Part shown: one piece after another, positions 20,301 through 29,381 of the stretch
How positions within the stretch are numbered: the stretch's first letter is position 1
Layout of the letters: every line of letters starts with the position of its first letter
IMG/VR virus record: IMGVR_UViG_3300021962_000125
Span: 1 to 58,253 of that record
Direction: 5' to 3' (one strand)
Length of the DNA stretch: 58,253 nucleotides
Source of the DNA: a virus
Translations under genes and position numbers: made by a program
The notes under the pieces: model-generated
The model's input: only the letters and a program-made list of their open reading frames with translations
The model's database searches: none
Told to the model about the DNA's origin: nothing

Positions 20301-23300
20301 TCAGAAGCAGAAGCAGCAACTCTAACTTTTAGATCACTGTCTTTAACAATATAGAGAGTAGAAGGTAACTTGTCGGTTGTGCCAACACCTGCAATTGATG
20401 TTGTTGCTATTCCTATTGCTTGTGCAGTTCCTGTTCCTGCAAATTTATATTCAATTTTTTCTCCACTTACAAAAAAGTGATTTGGAATAGTAATTGTATC
20501 ATTATTCACATCCACAATATCTTGACTATTTCCATAGAAATATCTTTCAAATAATGGATTTTCTTTATGAGTTAGATAAAATTGTCTTCTTACATCAGTT
20601 TCTGAACCAGTATAGAACCCATATTCAGATCTAATAAAACTATTCGTAAAATCAATTTCTCTACGTGGAATTGATACGTTAATAAGTCCTATTGCATTTT
20701 GATAAACTCTAATCTGAACATCAGTATTTGCATTTGGAGTAAACAAAAGACTTACGTTTCCACCAGAAGTTATTGTTGCGCCAATTGCACCAATAGATGA
20801 ATTTGTTTGGATAATACCAAATTCGGATACATGAACCTCGGTTGTTTCATTTGCAACAACTACTTCAGAAACCTGATATTGATTGTTGGTCAAATCTTCA
20901 ACACTTACAATGTAATAAGCACCGCTATAAACCAATGAGTTATAAGATGCTATTGTTGTTATTCCGGGTGTTGCCGAAGAAGCAATAGAAGTATAATGCG
21001 AAGATAGAGTTGAATTATTAAATGACTCTGTTCCAATACCAGCAGAAAGAGAGTTTGCAATTGATACTCTTACTGAATTTATATTGTATTGTGTTGTTGT
21101 TGAACTATAAGGAATTAGATCAATATTAATATTGCCTCCAGAATAATATGCATGATATGTACCAATTCCAACGGAGGAATATGAAGTTAAACTGGATGTA
21201 TTTAATTGGCCATATTCTTGTAAAGTTACTTCAGAACCATCATGAATCAAGGTAAGTTCATTAAACTCATTATATGAAGAGTCTGTTGCTCCAATTTGAA
21301 CAAGAACTTTCGAAGATCTATATGTAGATGCTATTCCAACAATAGTGACTGATGAAGAAATTCCCGAAGCGATACTAGTCGTTGCAGATCCAACAAAAAC
21401 ACAATCTCCTAGGTTCGTTGAACCAGTTGAGACTATAGAATCTCTAATGTCAAAAGAAATTAGACTTACATTATAATCATTGATTTTTGATTTTGTTGGA
21501 TAGAATAAAAGATTTCCTTCATTTCCTGTAATTGAGAAATCAAAAGAACCAATATCATAATAAGTGTTGTTTACTCCATACTGATTAATGAATGCATTTA
21601 CCCCATCATGGATAAGAGAAACCAAAGATACTTGCTTTTGTGAAGTATACCTCTTATCCTCAACAAAAGTTAGATATTTGATTGATCTTGAATCTAAAGA
21701 AAAACTATCAACAATACTAAATTGTGTGGGTCTTGGATCACTATTAAATTCATCACTAATATCGTCAATCAACAAAACTCTGTTGCCAATAGATTCGATG
21801 TAATCTTGAATGACGCGAGAATTAAAGATTATCTCATCAGATTTAATTTGATTGTCAATATTAAAATTATTTTCTCTAACCAAATCAAAATCATAAACAC
21901 AATTTAAATCAATAGTTTCGGAAAGATCAGCAATTCCAGAAACATCTCCCAAATTCTGCTCTGTGTTCATACCAGAAACTGTAGGAGATGATTCAATTAT
22001 TAAATCACTAAACTTTTTAAATCCTGCAGTATGGTTAAGATTTCCTACCGCACCGTTCCAAGTATCTGATGGTACTTGAGATCTTAAAGAATATGAAAAA
22101 TACTGATAGTAATCATTATCATGTACTCTTTGGAACTGATTATCTAAAATTCCAGTTTCTTTTTGCCAACCTTTGCTTACTGTTGAAGAAGATCCTACGA
22201 TATAACTGCAGTTTGAGGAAGTTACATTTGAAATAATACCTCTAGATGAAGAAGATTCGCCAACTATTTCATCACCTTCTTTAAATGACTCACTTACCGA
22301 TACCTTTAACAATTCTGTGTTTTTATTCCAATCAATAACAGTACCATTAACTAATCCAGAAGATACGTTTTCTCCAACATTAAATGTATTTTTTTCTAAA
22401 GCAATATCAAATATTGGGAAATATTTTTCTGGTATAATTTTTCCAGCAGAAATTTCAGAATTAAAAATTCCAGGAACTTCTCCATTTGAAAGATAATTTG
22501 AAAGATTATAAGATACTGTAGCACCTATTCCTCCAATGTTTGGATCGGTATTAACTACGGTAAACAAAGCGTAATTATAACTTGAAGAGTTATAACCTCT
22601 TGAAGTTGTTCCAACACCAACACTAACATTTTCAATTAAAACTTTATCGCCTATTTGGAAAGGAAAATCATTAGCATTACTAAAACTTGCTCCTAAAGTT
22701 ACAACTACATCCTTAGATGAAGGTATAAAAGTCATGGAATTGATTTTAATTCCATTTGTATTATTAATTGGAATTATTTTTGGAGTTTTGTTATTCAATC
22801 CCTTTGTATTTTTGATAATCTTGACCGTTTGAGTTTCAATACTATATCTAAGATCAACATCAGAAACCAAATTATCGGTAAGTCCATCTAAAACTATTAA
22901 ATCTGGAGATACTGAATATCCTCTACCTACAGAAGTAACGCCAATCGATTTAAATGAAGATTGTGGGATTATTTTTAAAATATCTGGAAGTTTTGCTGCA
23001 GGCCTTATTGAATAATCATTTGAATATCCAAATCCAATATCATCTATTTTTGTTTTTAAAACATTTCCAATATTATTAGATTTTACATCTAATATACTTC
23101 CATTGCCGATTCTAGACGAAACTCTCTCAATTTCTGGCATTGAGTTTAAGTTAAATCCATCATAATCAATATTAATCTGATCAATTTCACCATAAGAATT
23201 AGTGGAATTTGTGATATAACTTAATTTTGCATTAGTTTTATCGTAATTTGATCTTTCTGGTGATGTATTTAAAATATACTTGAAAGAAGTGGTGGAAATG

Positions 23301-26300
23301 CCACTAATAGTATGATCACCACTATAAGAACTTTGTTTGATACTGACAGAATTGTTATCAGATACCTCTTCGTCAATAATAATCTGTTCTTTGTTGGAAG
23401 GAAGATTGTTGAGATTTATTGGTGTTAATTTATAATAAAGTTTTTGAGGAGTTGAATCATTTAATCTTAAAGAAACTGTCGCATTAGTATCAATTCCAAC
23501 TCTTCCTTCTTTAACAACTTCAAAATTCTTTGAATCAGTAAAGTCAAATTTGTGCTTGAATTCAGAATCACTATAGAAATCAAAATCAAAGGCCGAATAT
23601 AAAATTCCATTATTTGTGAATGAAAGGGATGGACTTGAAACATCAAAAACCAAAGTATTTTTGCTTACTAATTTAATTGGTGGATTTATTGGTAGAATAG
23701 ATCCAGAAGAAGTGGTAGTTATATCTACTATGTTTCTTTCTTTTCTGGAAGAATAGTAGTAACTATTTGATAATTTTATTGTATCCTTATCAACAATAAC
23801 TACATAGTAAATTCCTTCATTTTGTAATCCACCAGAAGGAGATGCTGACTTATAGATTACTTTTTGACTTGTACTCAATCCATGATTTTTTAAAGTAATT
23901 GTATTTTCGGTTGTATTTACGTCAGAATTTATAAACTGTTGTTCCCCAACTATCATTCTACGATTATATTCATTGTAAGAAACAGAAATTTGCGTAGAAA
24001 TTCCAGAAATTACTGATACCTTAACGTAGTCGTTTAATTTCAATCCATGAGTTGTTGCAGTAGAAACTGTTACTTCGTTTTTGCTAATATTACCGATGAG
24101 AGTATTCTTATAATTTGTTTTAAAACTATGATCTAAACCAGAACCAATATTAGTAAAATAAAGAAGGCTTGCAGTTGAACCAATACCAACATAAGATCCG
24201 GTTGTTCCAAGTCCAACAGGATATGTACTAATTCCAATAAGATCCGAAGTTAATTTGGTTGCATAAACTGTTGAGTTATTTGATAATGAATATGAAGCAA
24301 TGCCATCATTAGAAACTGATATTGATGTTCCACCATTAAATGAATAGATAAGTTCATCTCCAGATTCTAATTTATGATTTGGAATATAAATGGACTTTGT
24401 TGGTATGGAGATTTGAGTTGCGCCAACTCCAGGATTTGAAAAAGTCAAAGTAGTCGAAATTCCAGGTCCTGCAGTTGTCCCTATTCCCAATGACTCAATT
24501 GGATTAAAATAAAGTTCTTTATTTAATTTGGAACCGTACTCATTTTCAACTTTGTATGTAAAATACAACTTTCTAGAAACTTCTGTTAATGCAGTTCCAA
24601 CAGGATAACTTGAAATTCCTAAAGTTCCATTTTGATTTCTAAGAACTCTTATTCTTGAAGAAATCGGATCAATATTTAATATCTTAACTTGCTCATTTCC
24701 GATCTGATATATGTCATTTTCTCTTATGACAAAATCTTGAAGGTTGCCAGATACATTAAAATAGGTAACCAAACCGGTATAACTTGTTGACCCTATTCCA
24801 GTAGAGGAATATAAGATATTCACACTTTTTGAAATTTTTGATACTTGTTCTGATTCAAAATTGGAACTAATAATAACTGTATCTAAATTGCTAAAGTTAT
24901 GGGGAGATGTTGAAAATGCAACATAATTTCCAACATTTAAAGATACTGGAGAAAACTCTGCATTAGAAATTTCTGTCGAAGCTACACTAATCGAGTTGAT
25001 TTCTTTTCCTTTTATAAAGGATACACTTGCTCTTGGTTTTCTAGATGAAAGATCGGTGTCTTTAAAAATTATTTTATCGTTTACTTGATAATTCTTTCCA
25101 CCGGTAACAATCCCAACAGAAGATATTTGTCCACTAGAAACTGATTTTACTTGAGAAATTTGTTTTCTAACCTTGTTAGGATCATATAAGAATTGATATC
25201 CACTTGTAGATTTTGTGATATTATAAGGAGTTGTATTTCTAATCCAACCCATTTGGTTGATATTAATTTCACTTTGATTTGATGTTTTTAGGAAATTAAA
25301 CTCAATTGGTTTTGACTTATAAGAGTTTCCAATAAAATATGGGAAATATGGTAACTTGTAGTTTTTAAATGCACCTACAGATTCTACGGTGCTGTTAATA
25401 GTTGTAAAATATGCATATATTCCATTTGGATATTCTGGAGTTATGCAAAATCTCCCATTATACTCATCTAGATCGCCACCACCAACATATTCATAGTCAT
25501 CAACAAAAGTTCCTGTTGGGTATAGTGATGTACTTGGTCTTTTTGGTTGGGATTTTAATTTATAACCAGAAACCATCGATTTTATAGGTCCTCCAGTTAT
25601 AGTAGAATATCCATATGGACCATAAATTGGGTTTCCATCATAAGCCCAACCAATTATGGGAGAATGTGATATTGAAGTAATTTCTTTTCCATTATCAAAT
25701 ATTAAATCTGGTTCATAAAAAACTTTACCATCTTTATATCTTCTAGCCAATACAGATGATCTTAATTTTCTTGGAGAATATGCATGAAAATATTGTAAAC
25801 CAAAGTTGGAAAAACTTTCATCTAAAATTCCATCGTCATCTGTAATTTGATTCGTCTGCAAATATCTTTCTACTAAATTAATATTCCAAGACTTAATATC
25901 TGCTTCAAATTTTGCTCCTATTCCGGCAGACAAAACATCAATAGTTGTATCAGATTCTGAATAACCGATTCCACCAGATATTACCTTAACTGAAGTTATT
26001 GCTCCATTTGAAACTATTGGAGTCAATATTGCTCCTCCACCAGATCCATTAATAACTAGATTTGGTGGTGAATTATAATTACTTCCTGGAATATTAATGA
26101 TAACATCAACAATACTTCCATTATTGATAATAGGAGTTAATTGAGCTCCTTCTCCATTCAAAAGTAAAAATTCAGGTTGTCTATTATAATTTAATATTTC
26201 TTCGGAGCCATAAGATGATCCACCGTCCTGAATATGAACAGATTCAATGCTACCTCTAAAAATAGGTTGTAAGATTGCATTAAAATTCTGATTCGCTAAT

Positions 26301-29300
26301 GTAGAAATCCCAATAAGACCTGATACAACGGCAGAAATTGGTTCATAATTGAATATATGTAGTCCGTTTCCAGAATCAACGAAGTTTACATACTCTTGTG
26401 TTTTATAATTAATATCTTTTGCCTGGGTTGCTGCAATACCAACCAAAGATAGTTTGAAATTGTCTTCATCTACTTTTGTTACATAATAAGTTGAGGTAGT
26501 AGACAATCCAACAACTGGGCTATCAGTATAATTATATGTTATAATTTCTCCACTTTCATATCCATGATTAGAAATTCTTACCGTATTTGATGCAGTGTCA
26601 ATTCCAGAAGAGTTTGTTGTAGTCTTCTTGTTTTCATAATTACTTCCGTAATTAATTATTGATATTGATCCTATTTTTTTCTTTTTATTTGTGGATTTAA
26701 ATCTATGGATTCCCTTTCCAGTATTAGTAATGGATATAGTGTTTATTCCTAAAATACTATCAGAATATGTTCTATGAAGTTTAACTTTCGTAGAATCAAC
26801 AACAGAAACATAATATGATGAATTTGTTGATAATCCGCCGATAATTGTTTGTCCCTGTGGATCATATACAACTTGCTCATAATCCCTAAATTTATGATCC
26901 TCAATAAAAGTTATAGATGAATTAGAGGCATTGATAGCACCAGAAGTCTGGTTAGCATTTATATCTGAATAATGGTCAAATGAAACTAAATTTGCTTTAG
27001 CCTTTGCACCAAAACCATTGCCTCCATAAATTGTTATATTCGGTTCAGTTAAGTAATCAAATCCACCATCAATAATATCAATTCTTTCCAAAGAACCTTT
27101 GACCGAACAATAAGCAGTTGCACCCGATCCAACCGAATCTGATATTTGAAGCGTTGGTGGGTTTATAATATCATAACCAGAACCAGATGCTATGGGAGAA
27201 ATTGACTCTAATGGTCCATAAAAGATATTGTCTTTTGACTTGTAATTAAGTATTTCTACACCATTTACCAAAATTCCAGTTGTCCCAGAAATAGTTTTGT
27301 AATCCTGGTCATTGGAATTTATTGGGTCAGATACTTTTCTAATAAGTTTTTGTGGTTCTAATTGTTTTGTTTCTAAAGAACTTTCAGAAACAAAAGAGGC
27401 AAATTCTAATTTATGATTTTGTATCGTTCCAGATACTGATAGGAATTTATTTGAGTATAAATTAGGTCTACTTTTTGAAAGTCTGATTGTAGTTTCGTTA
27501 ACTTTTTTTATAAAGTAAAATCCTTCAGTTATTCCGGACAAAGTTCCAGAACCTGTACTTGATCTATAGAATACTTGATCTCCACTGTAGAATGGATGTC
27601 TACCAATGTTTAGATCAGTTCCCTCAAAGGTGCCAGAGAATAATAAAGCTTTATCGTTTACATTAATTTTTTGATTTAGATATGTTGGAAGAGATGGTGC
27701 GGCAACATATAATGATTTTTGATCATCGGTATAAACATTTTGAACATTTGTAGTATATTCAATAAGATTTGGATAATTAATTGATTCTAGTCTTGACAAT
27801 ATTTTTCTTAATTCATAATTAAAACTAACATCTAGAACTTCTTGACACGATACAATTATAGATTTTTTGTTATTAAAAGATACAACAAATGCAAATTTTT
27901 CTGCTCCTTGTCTCCCATTTGCGGGAATGATAGAAACCCTGTCTCCAATAACAAAAGAATGTTCGTCATAGAAGTTGACTATGTAAGAATTATTTGAAGA
28001 ATCGAGTAATCTTATAGACTCTGATTCGTATGATGTTGATAGATTAAAAAACCAATTGTTAAACTTATAATCGTCTAAAGAATCTCCTAAAGTTTTAATG
28101 ACAATAGGATCTCCTGAAGAAAATAGAGGATTTTTCTCAGATAACACTACATCTGACAATACTCCAGTTACTCTAAACTTAATAGTTCCCAAATCATCGG
28201 AACCATAAGCATAAACATTTGCTTTAATTTCGGATCCTTTTAAAATTGGTTGTGTGATTCCAGAACAATTTAAAAACTGTGTGAGCGTTTTATCTTTATA
28301 CGTAACTACAAGTTGAGTTCCATTTTCTAAATCTACTAAAAGTTCTCCAGATTGTGGAAATCCTACAGTAGAATCAACATCAAGAGACGTTGAACTTGGT
28401 GTAAATGCGTCTACATTTACTGCTTTGTTAATAATATCGGTAATTGATATTGTTTTGGGGTGAATTGAAAAATCACCAAATATAGTTCCCTCAACGTCAA
28501 TATCCCTTTGATATCCAGAATCTAAACTAATTACATAATATTCCTTTTCCCCTCTTTGAATTTTTTCAATTTGGGTTACTGTCCCTCTTGCTTTTGGTAA
28601 AAAAGAATTTTGATCTTGGTATATTGTTCTGTTTAATAAATTTAAAATATCTCCTTCAACTGCTTCAACTACCAGATCTTTTGTTACTTTATATTGTGCA
28701 TCCGATGGTTGGATTAAATAATCTTGAGGTCTAATAACTTCAACATCTTTTCCATATAAGGCTCTAAACAAAATTTCAAAAGATCTTTCTGTTCCTTTTG
28801 ATGAATAAAAATCTTTTGCTTGTTTTAGAAATAATCCTTCATTTAAAGATGAATAAAATTCTCTATCTTCAAATCCTGGCGTTAATTGAACTTTTAATTT
28901 TTTAAAAAACTGCTGAAGAAATAGAACACTGAGATTTGATACCTTAGATTTAGCAGTATGATTATCGGATAAAGAATTTGAAAAGGTTAAACTACCGGAT
29001 CCTTCTAAAGAGGTTATTCCACTAAATCCTCTTATACATCCAGTGAAAGATGTTGAGGTTTTTTCTGTATATGTAATTATTTCAGAATTTATTAAAAGAA
29101 GACCATACGAATCTGGAAATCCTGCAGTTGACTCCACATTAATCGTAGTATCAACAAATGAAATATCAGATGTAAGTGTGGTAGAATCTACCAAATTAGA
29201 TAAGTTATCTACTTTTATGTACTTGTCAAGGTTTTGAATCAAGTCATAAGAAGCCCCTTGATATTCCAAAGACAAATAATATTGTTTTAAAAATTCTGAT

Positions 29301-29380
29301 ACAAGAGGAAACTCAGTTTTTACGTACTCTGGAAGTTGGTTTTCGACAACTGAACTAATTTGGATTCTTGTTTCTGTCAT
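17369..29380 (-). CDS. Giant 4003-residue baseplate protein in the gp7 position
   Basis: Starts MTETRIQISSVVENQLPEYV, with a conserved N-terminal domain to about residue 300 (VSEFLKQYYLSLEYQGA, DFYSSKGTERSFEILFRALYG). It continues with at least a dozen Gly-x-Gly-Tyr beta repeats and several copies of a G(F/L)LLINSEIITY-type module. A YHYH-like segment lies near residues 1235-1345 (GWAYDGNPIYGPYG, then GRFCITPEYPNGIYAYF). It lies between gp6 and gp8, where T4 has gp7 (1032 residues), so a wedge role is inferred from order; the rest is about three kilobases of codons beyond any T4 counterpart. It is uninterrupted and there is no catalytic motif I can name. Confidence 0.9.
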   Translation of the reverse strand: MTETRIQISSVVENQLPEYVKTEFPLVSEFLKQYYLSLEYQGASYDLIQNLDKYIKVDNLSNLVDSTTLTSDISFVDTTINVESTAGFPDSYGLLLINSEIITYTEKTSTSFTGCIRGFSGITSLEGSGSLTFSNSLSDNHTAKSKVSNLSVLFLQQFFKKLKVQLTPGFEDREFYSSLNEGLFLKQAKDFYSSKGTERSFEILFRALYGKDVEVIRPQDYLIQPSDAQYKVTKDLVVEAVEGDILNLLNRTIYQDQNSFLPKARGTVTQIEKIQRGEKEYYVISLDSGYQRDIDVEGTIFGDFSIHPKTISITDIINKAVNVDAFTPSSTSLDVDSTVGFPQSGELLVDLENGTQLVVTYKDKTLTQFLNCSGITQPILKGSEIKANVYAYGSDDLGTIKFRVTGVLSDVVLSEKNPLFSSGDPIVIKTLGDSLDDYKFNNWFFNLSTSYESESIRLLDSSNNSYIVNFYDEHSFVIGDRVSIIPANGRQGAEKFAFVVSFNNKKSIIVSCQEVLDVSFNYELRKILSRLESINYPNLIEYTTNVQNVYTDDQKSLYVAAPSLPTYLNQKINVNDKALLFSGTFEGTDLNIGRHPFYSGDQVFYRSSTGSGTLSGITEGFYFIKKVNETTIRLSKSRPNLYSNKFLSVSGTIQNHKLEFASFVSESSLETKQLEPQKLIRKVSDPINSNDQDYKTISGTTGILVNGVEILNYKSKDNIFYGPLESISPIASGSGYDIINPPTLQISDSVGSGATAYCSVKGSLERIDIIDGGFDYLTEPNITIYGGNGFGAKAKANLVSFDHYSDINANQTSGAINASNSSITFIEDHKFRDYEQVVYDPQGQTIIGGLSTNSSYYVSVVDSTKVKLHRTYSDSILGINTISITNTGKGIHRFKSTNKKKKIGSISIINYGSNYENKKTTTNSSGIDTASNTVRISNHGYESGEIITYNYTDSPVVGLSTTSTYYVTKVDEDNFKLSLVGIAATQAKDINYKTQEYVNFVDSGNGLHIFNYEPISAVVSGLIGISTLANQNFNAILQPIFRGSIESVHIQDGGSSYGSEEILNYNRQPEFLLLNGEGAQLTPIINNGSIVDVIINIPGSNYNSPPNLVINGSGGGAILTPIVSNGAITSVKVISGGIGYSESDTTIDVLSAGIGAKFEADIKSWNINLVERYLQTNQITDDDGILDESFSNFGLQYFHAYSPRKLRSSVLARRYKDGKVFYEPDLIFDNGKEITSISHSPIIGWAYDGNPIYGPYGYSTITGGPIKSMVSGYKLKSQPKRPSTSLYPTGTFVDDYEYVGGGDLDEYNGRFCITPEYPNGIYAYFTTINSTVESVGAFKNYKLPYFPYFIGNSYKSKPIEFNFLKTSNQSEININQMGWIRNTTPYNITKSTSGYQFLYDPNKVRKQISQVKSVSSGQISSVGIVTGGKNYQVNDKIIFKDTDLSSRKPRASVSFIKGKEINSISVASTEISNAEFSPVSLNVGNYVAFSTSPHNFSNLDTVIISSNFESEQVSKISKSVNILYSSTGIGSTSYTGLVTYFNVSGNLQDFVIRENDIYQIGNEQVKILNIDPISSRIRVLRNQNGTLGISSYPVGTALTEVSRKLYFTYKVENEYGSKLNKELYFNPIESLGIGTTAGPGISTTLTFSNPGVGATQISIPTKSIYIPNHKLESGDELIYSFNGGTSISVSNDGIASYSLSNNSTVYATKLTSDLIGISTYPVGLGTTGSYVGIGSTASLLYFTNIGSGLDHSFKTNYKNTLIGNISKNEVTVSTATTHGLKLNDYVKVSVISGISTQISVSYNEYNRRMIVGEQQFINSDVNTTENTITLKNHGLSTSQKVIYKSASPSGGLQNEGIYYVVIVDKDTIKLSNSYYYSSRKERNIVDITTTSSGSILPINPPIKLVSKNTLVFDVSSPSLSFTNNGILYSAFDFDFYSDSEFKHKFDFTDSKNFEVVKEGRVGIDTNATVSLRLNDSTPQKLYYKLTPINLNNLPSNKEQIIIDEEVSDNNSVSIKQSSYSGDHTISGISTTSFKYILNTSPERSNYDKTNAKLSYITNSTNSYGEIDQINIDYDGFNLNSMPEIERVSSRIGNGSILDVKSNNIGNVLKTKIDDIGFGYSNDYSIRPAAKLPDILKIIPQSSFKSIGVTSVGRGYSVSPDLIVLDGLTDNLVSDVDLRYSIETQTVKIIKNTKGLNNKTPKIIPINNTNGIKINSMTFIPSSKDVVVTLGASFSNANDFPFQIGDKVLIENVSVGVGTTSRGYNSSSYNYALFTVVNTDPNIGGIGATVSYNLSNYLSNGEVPGIFNSEISAGKIIPEKYFPIFDIALEKNTFNVGENVSSGLVNGTVIDWNKNTELLKVSVSESFKEGDEIVGESSSSRGIISNVTSSNCSYIVGSSSTVSKGWQKETGILDNQFQRVHDNDYYQYFSYSLRSQVPSDTWNGAVGNLNHTAGFKKFSDLIIESSPTVSGMNTEQNLGDVSGIADLSETIDLNCVYDFDLVRENNFNIDNQIKSDEIIFNSRVIQDYIESIGNRVLLIDDISDEFNSDPRPTQFSIVDSFSLDSRSIKYLTFVEDKRYTSQKQVSLVSLIHDGVNAFINQYGVNNTYYDIGSFDFSITGNEGNLLFYPTKSKINDYNVSLISFDIRDSIVSTGSTNLGDCVFVGSATTSIASGISSSVTIVGIASTYRSSKVLVQIGATDSSYNEFNELTLIHDGSEVTLQEYGQLNTSSLTSYSSVGIGTYHAYYSGGNINIDLIPYSSTTTQYNINSVRVSIANSLSAGIGTESFNNSTLSSHYTSIASSATPGITTIASYNSLVYSGAYYIVSVEDLTNNQYQVSEVVVANETTEVHVSEFGIIQTNSSIGAIGATITSGGNVSLLFTPNANTDVQIRVYQNAIGLINVSIPRREIDFTNSFIRSEYGFYTGSETDVRRQFYLTHKENPLFERYFYGNSQDIVDVNNDTITIPNHFFVSGEKIEYKFAGTGTAQAIGIATTSIAGVGTTDKLPSTLYIVKDSDLKVRVAASASDALLTIPKTLDITNLGVGTVHRFVSTNQNARVLITIDNLIQSPIVSTSVTTNSTKNITVADQEIIFSGITSFFGGDLIKIDNEIMRINSVGVGSTNAVIVERAWMGTGISTHAINSKIVKVSGDYNIVDNNIHFITAPYGPTPIGSTTNPPDARDFVGIETHSTFSGRSFIRSGIIGGIEDAYSKNYIFDDISNNFNGISTTFTLKSNGSNISGISTSNAIILINDIFQGPVRLGGISVPSDYDLLEVSGISSITFTGTISSTSYDINSSNVPRGGIILSVGSTSGFGYQPLVSAGGTAIVSSGGTIQSISIGNSGSGYRSGIQTTVNVGVATSSTGIPNIEFIGTASISGGHIVSVAITNPGTGYTTSNPPIVIFDAPLSYSNIPLIYSSSSSGVGTEATANIVVGQGSSVISFEINNNGYGYDQEEVLTVAIGGTVGIPTNTALSFSEFQLTVERTFDDEFKGWSIGDLQVIDSIDSLFDGKRVTFPIKINGEQTTIRSRRGSNVEVKSNLLIFINNVLQVPDQSYFFNGGSVITFSQAPRSGDSSKILFYKGTGDIDTLNVDIMESVKEGDTLRINSDIDRLKENSRLVTDVVSTDIVETNVYSGPGITEDETLLRTVIWCRQSEDKIVNGQEITKDRILYEPLINPFTNIIQNVSISSTAIFVESVKTFFDSADEYLQDGTTEKPQKKIIIISQDQLVSAAATAIVSTAGTISSILISDGGVGYTTNPSVIIENPVGLGTTQRAIATSTVSIGGTVSTISISNPGTGYTTSNPPGVLIDSPRIVKEIVDDVSYEGDFGIISGISTVSVGVASTGLIFDFYIPQNSFLRDSAVNNVGLATTGISGIQTGYYFVVYNSNVGNGVTSIDQSGSVVGLGTTFIDNVYQVAAVSIAQTHAVGVGLTYVARVTVSVQGYNNLSGIGYSNFYGEYSWGKISIPTRSNPKSFSSYNNGLVGISTSAKIQRYNPLKYRNYAS
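17970..18006 (+). repeat. 37-bp direct repeat copy A inside the giant gene
   Basis: Identical at every base to 19188-19224, 1.2 kb away. It encodes a Gly-Tyr repeat unit (NPGTGYTTSNPP). Identity at silent positions points to recent duplication or gene conversion between modules. Confidence 0.9.
19188..19224 (+). repeat. 37-bp direct repeat copy B inside the giant gene
   Basis: Second exact copy of 17970-18006, in the same frame, encoding the same Gly-Tyr module core. It could recombine to delete or expand about 1.2 kb in frame (1218 bases, 406 codons). Confidence 0.9.
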
Positions 29381-29381
29381 T

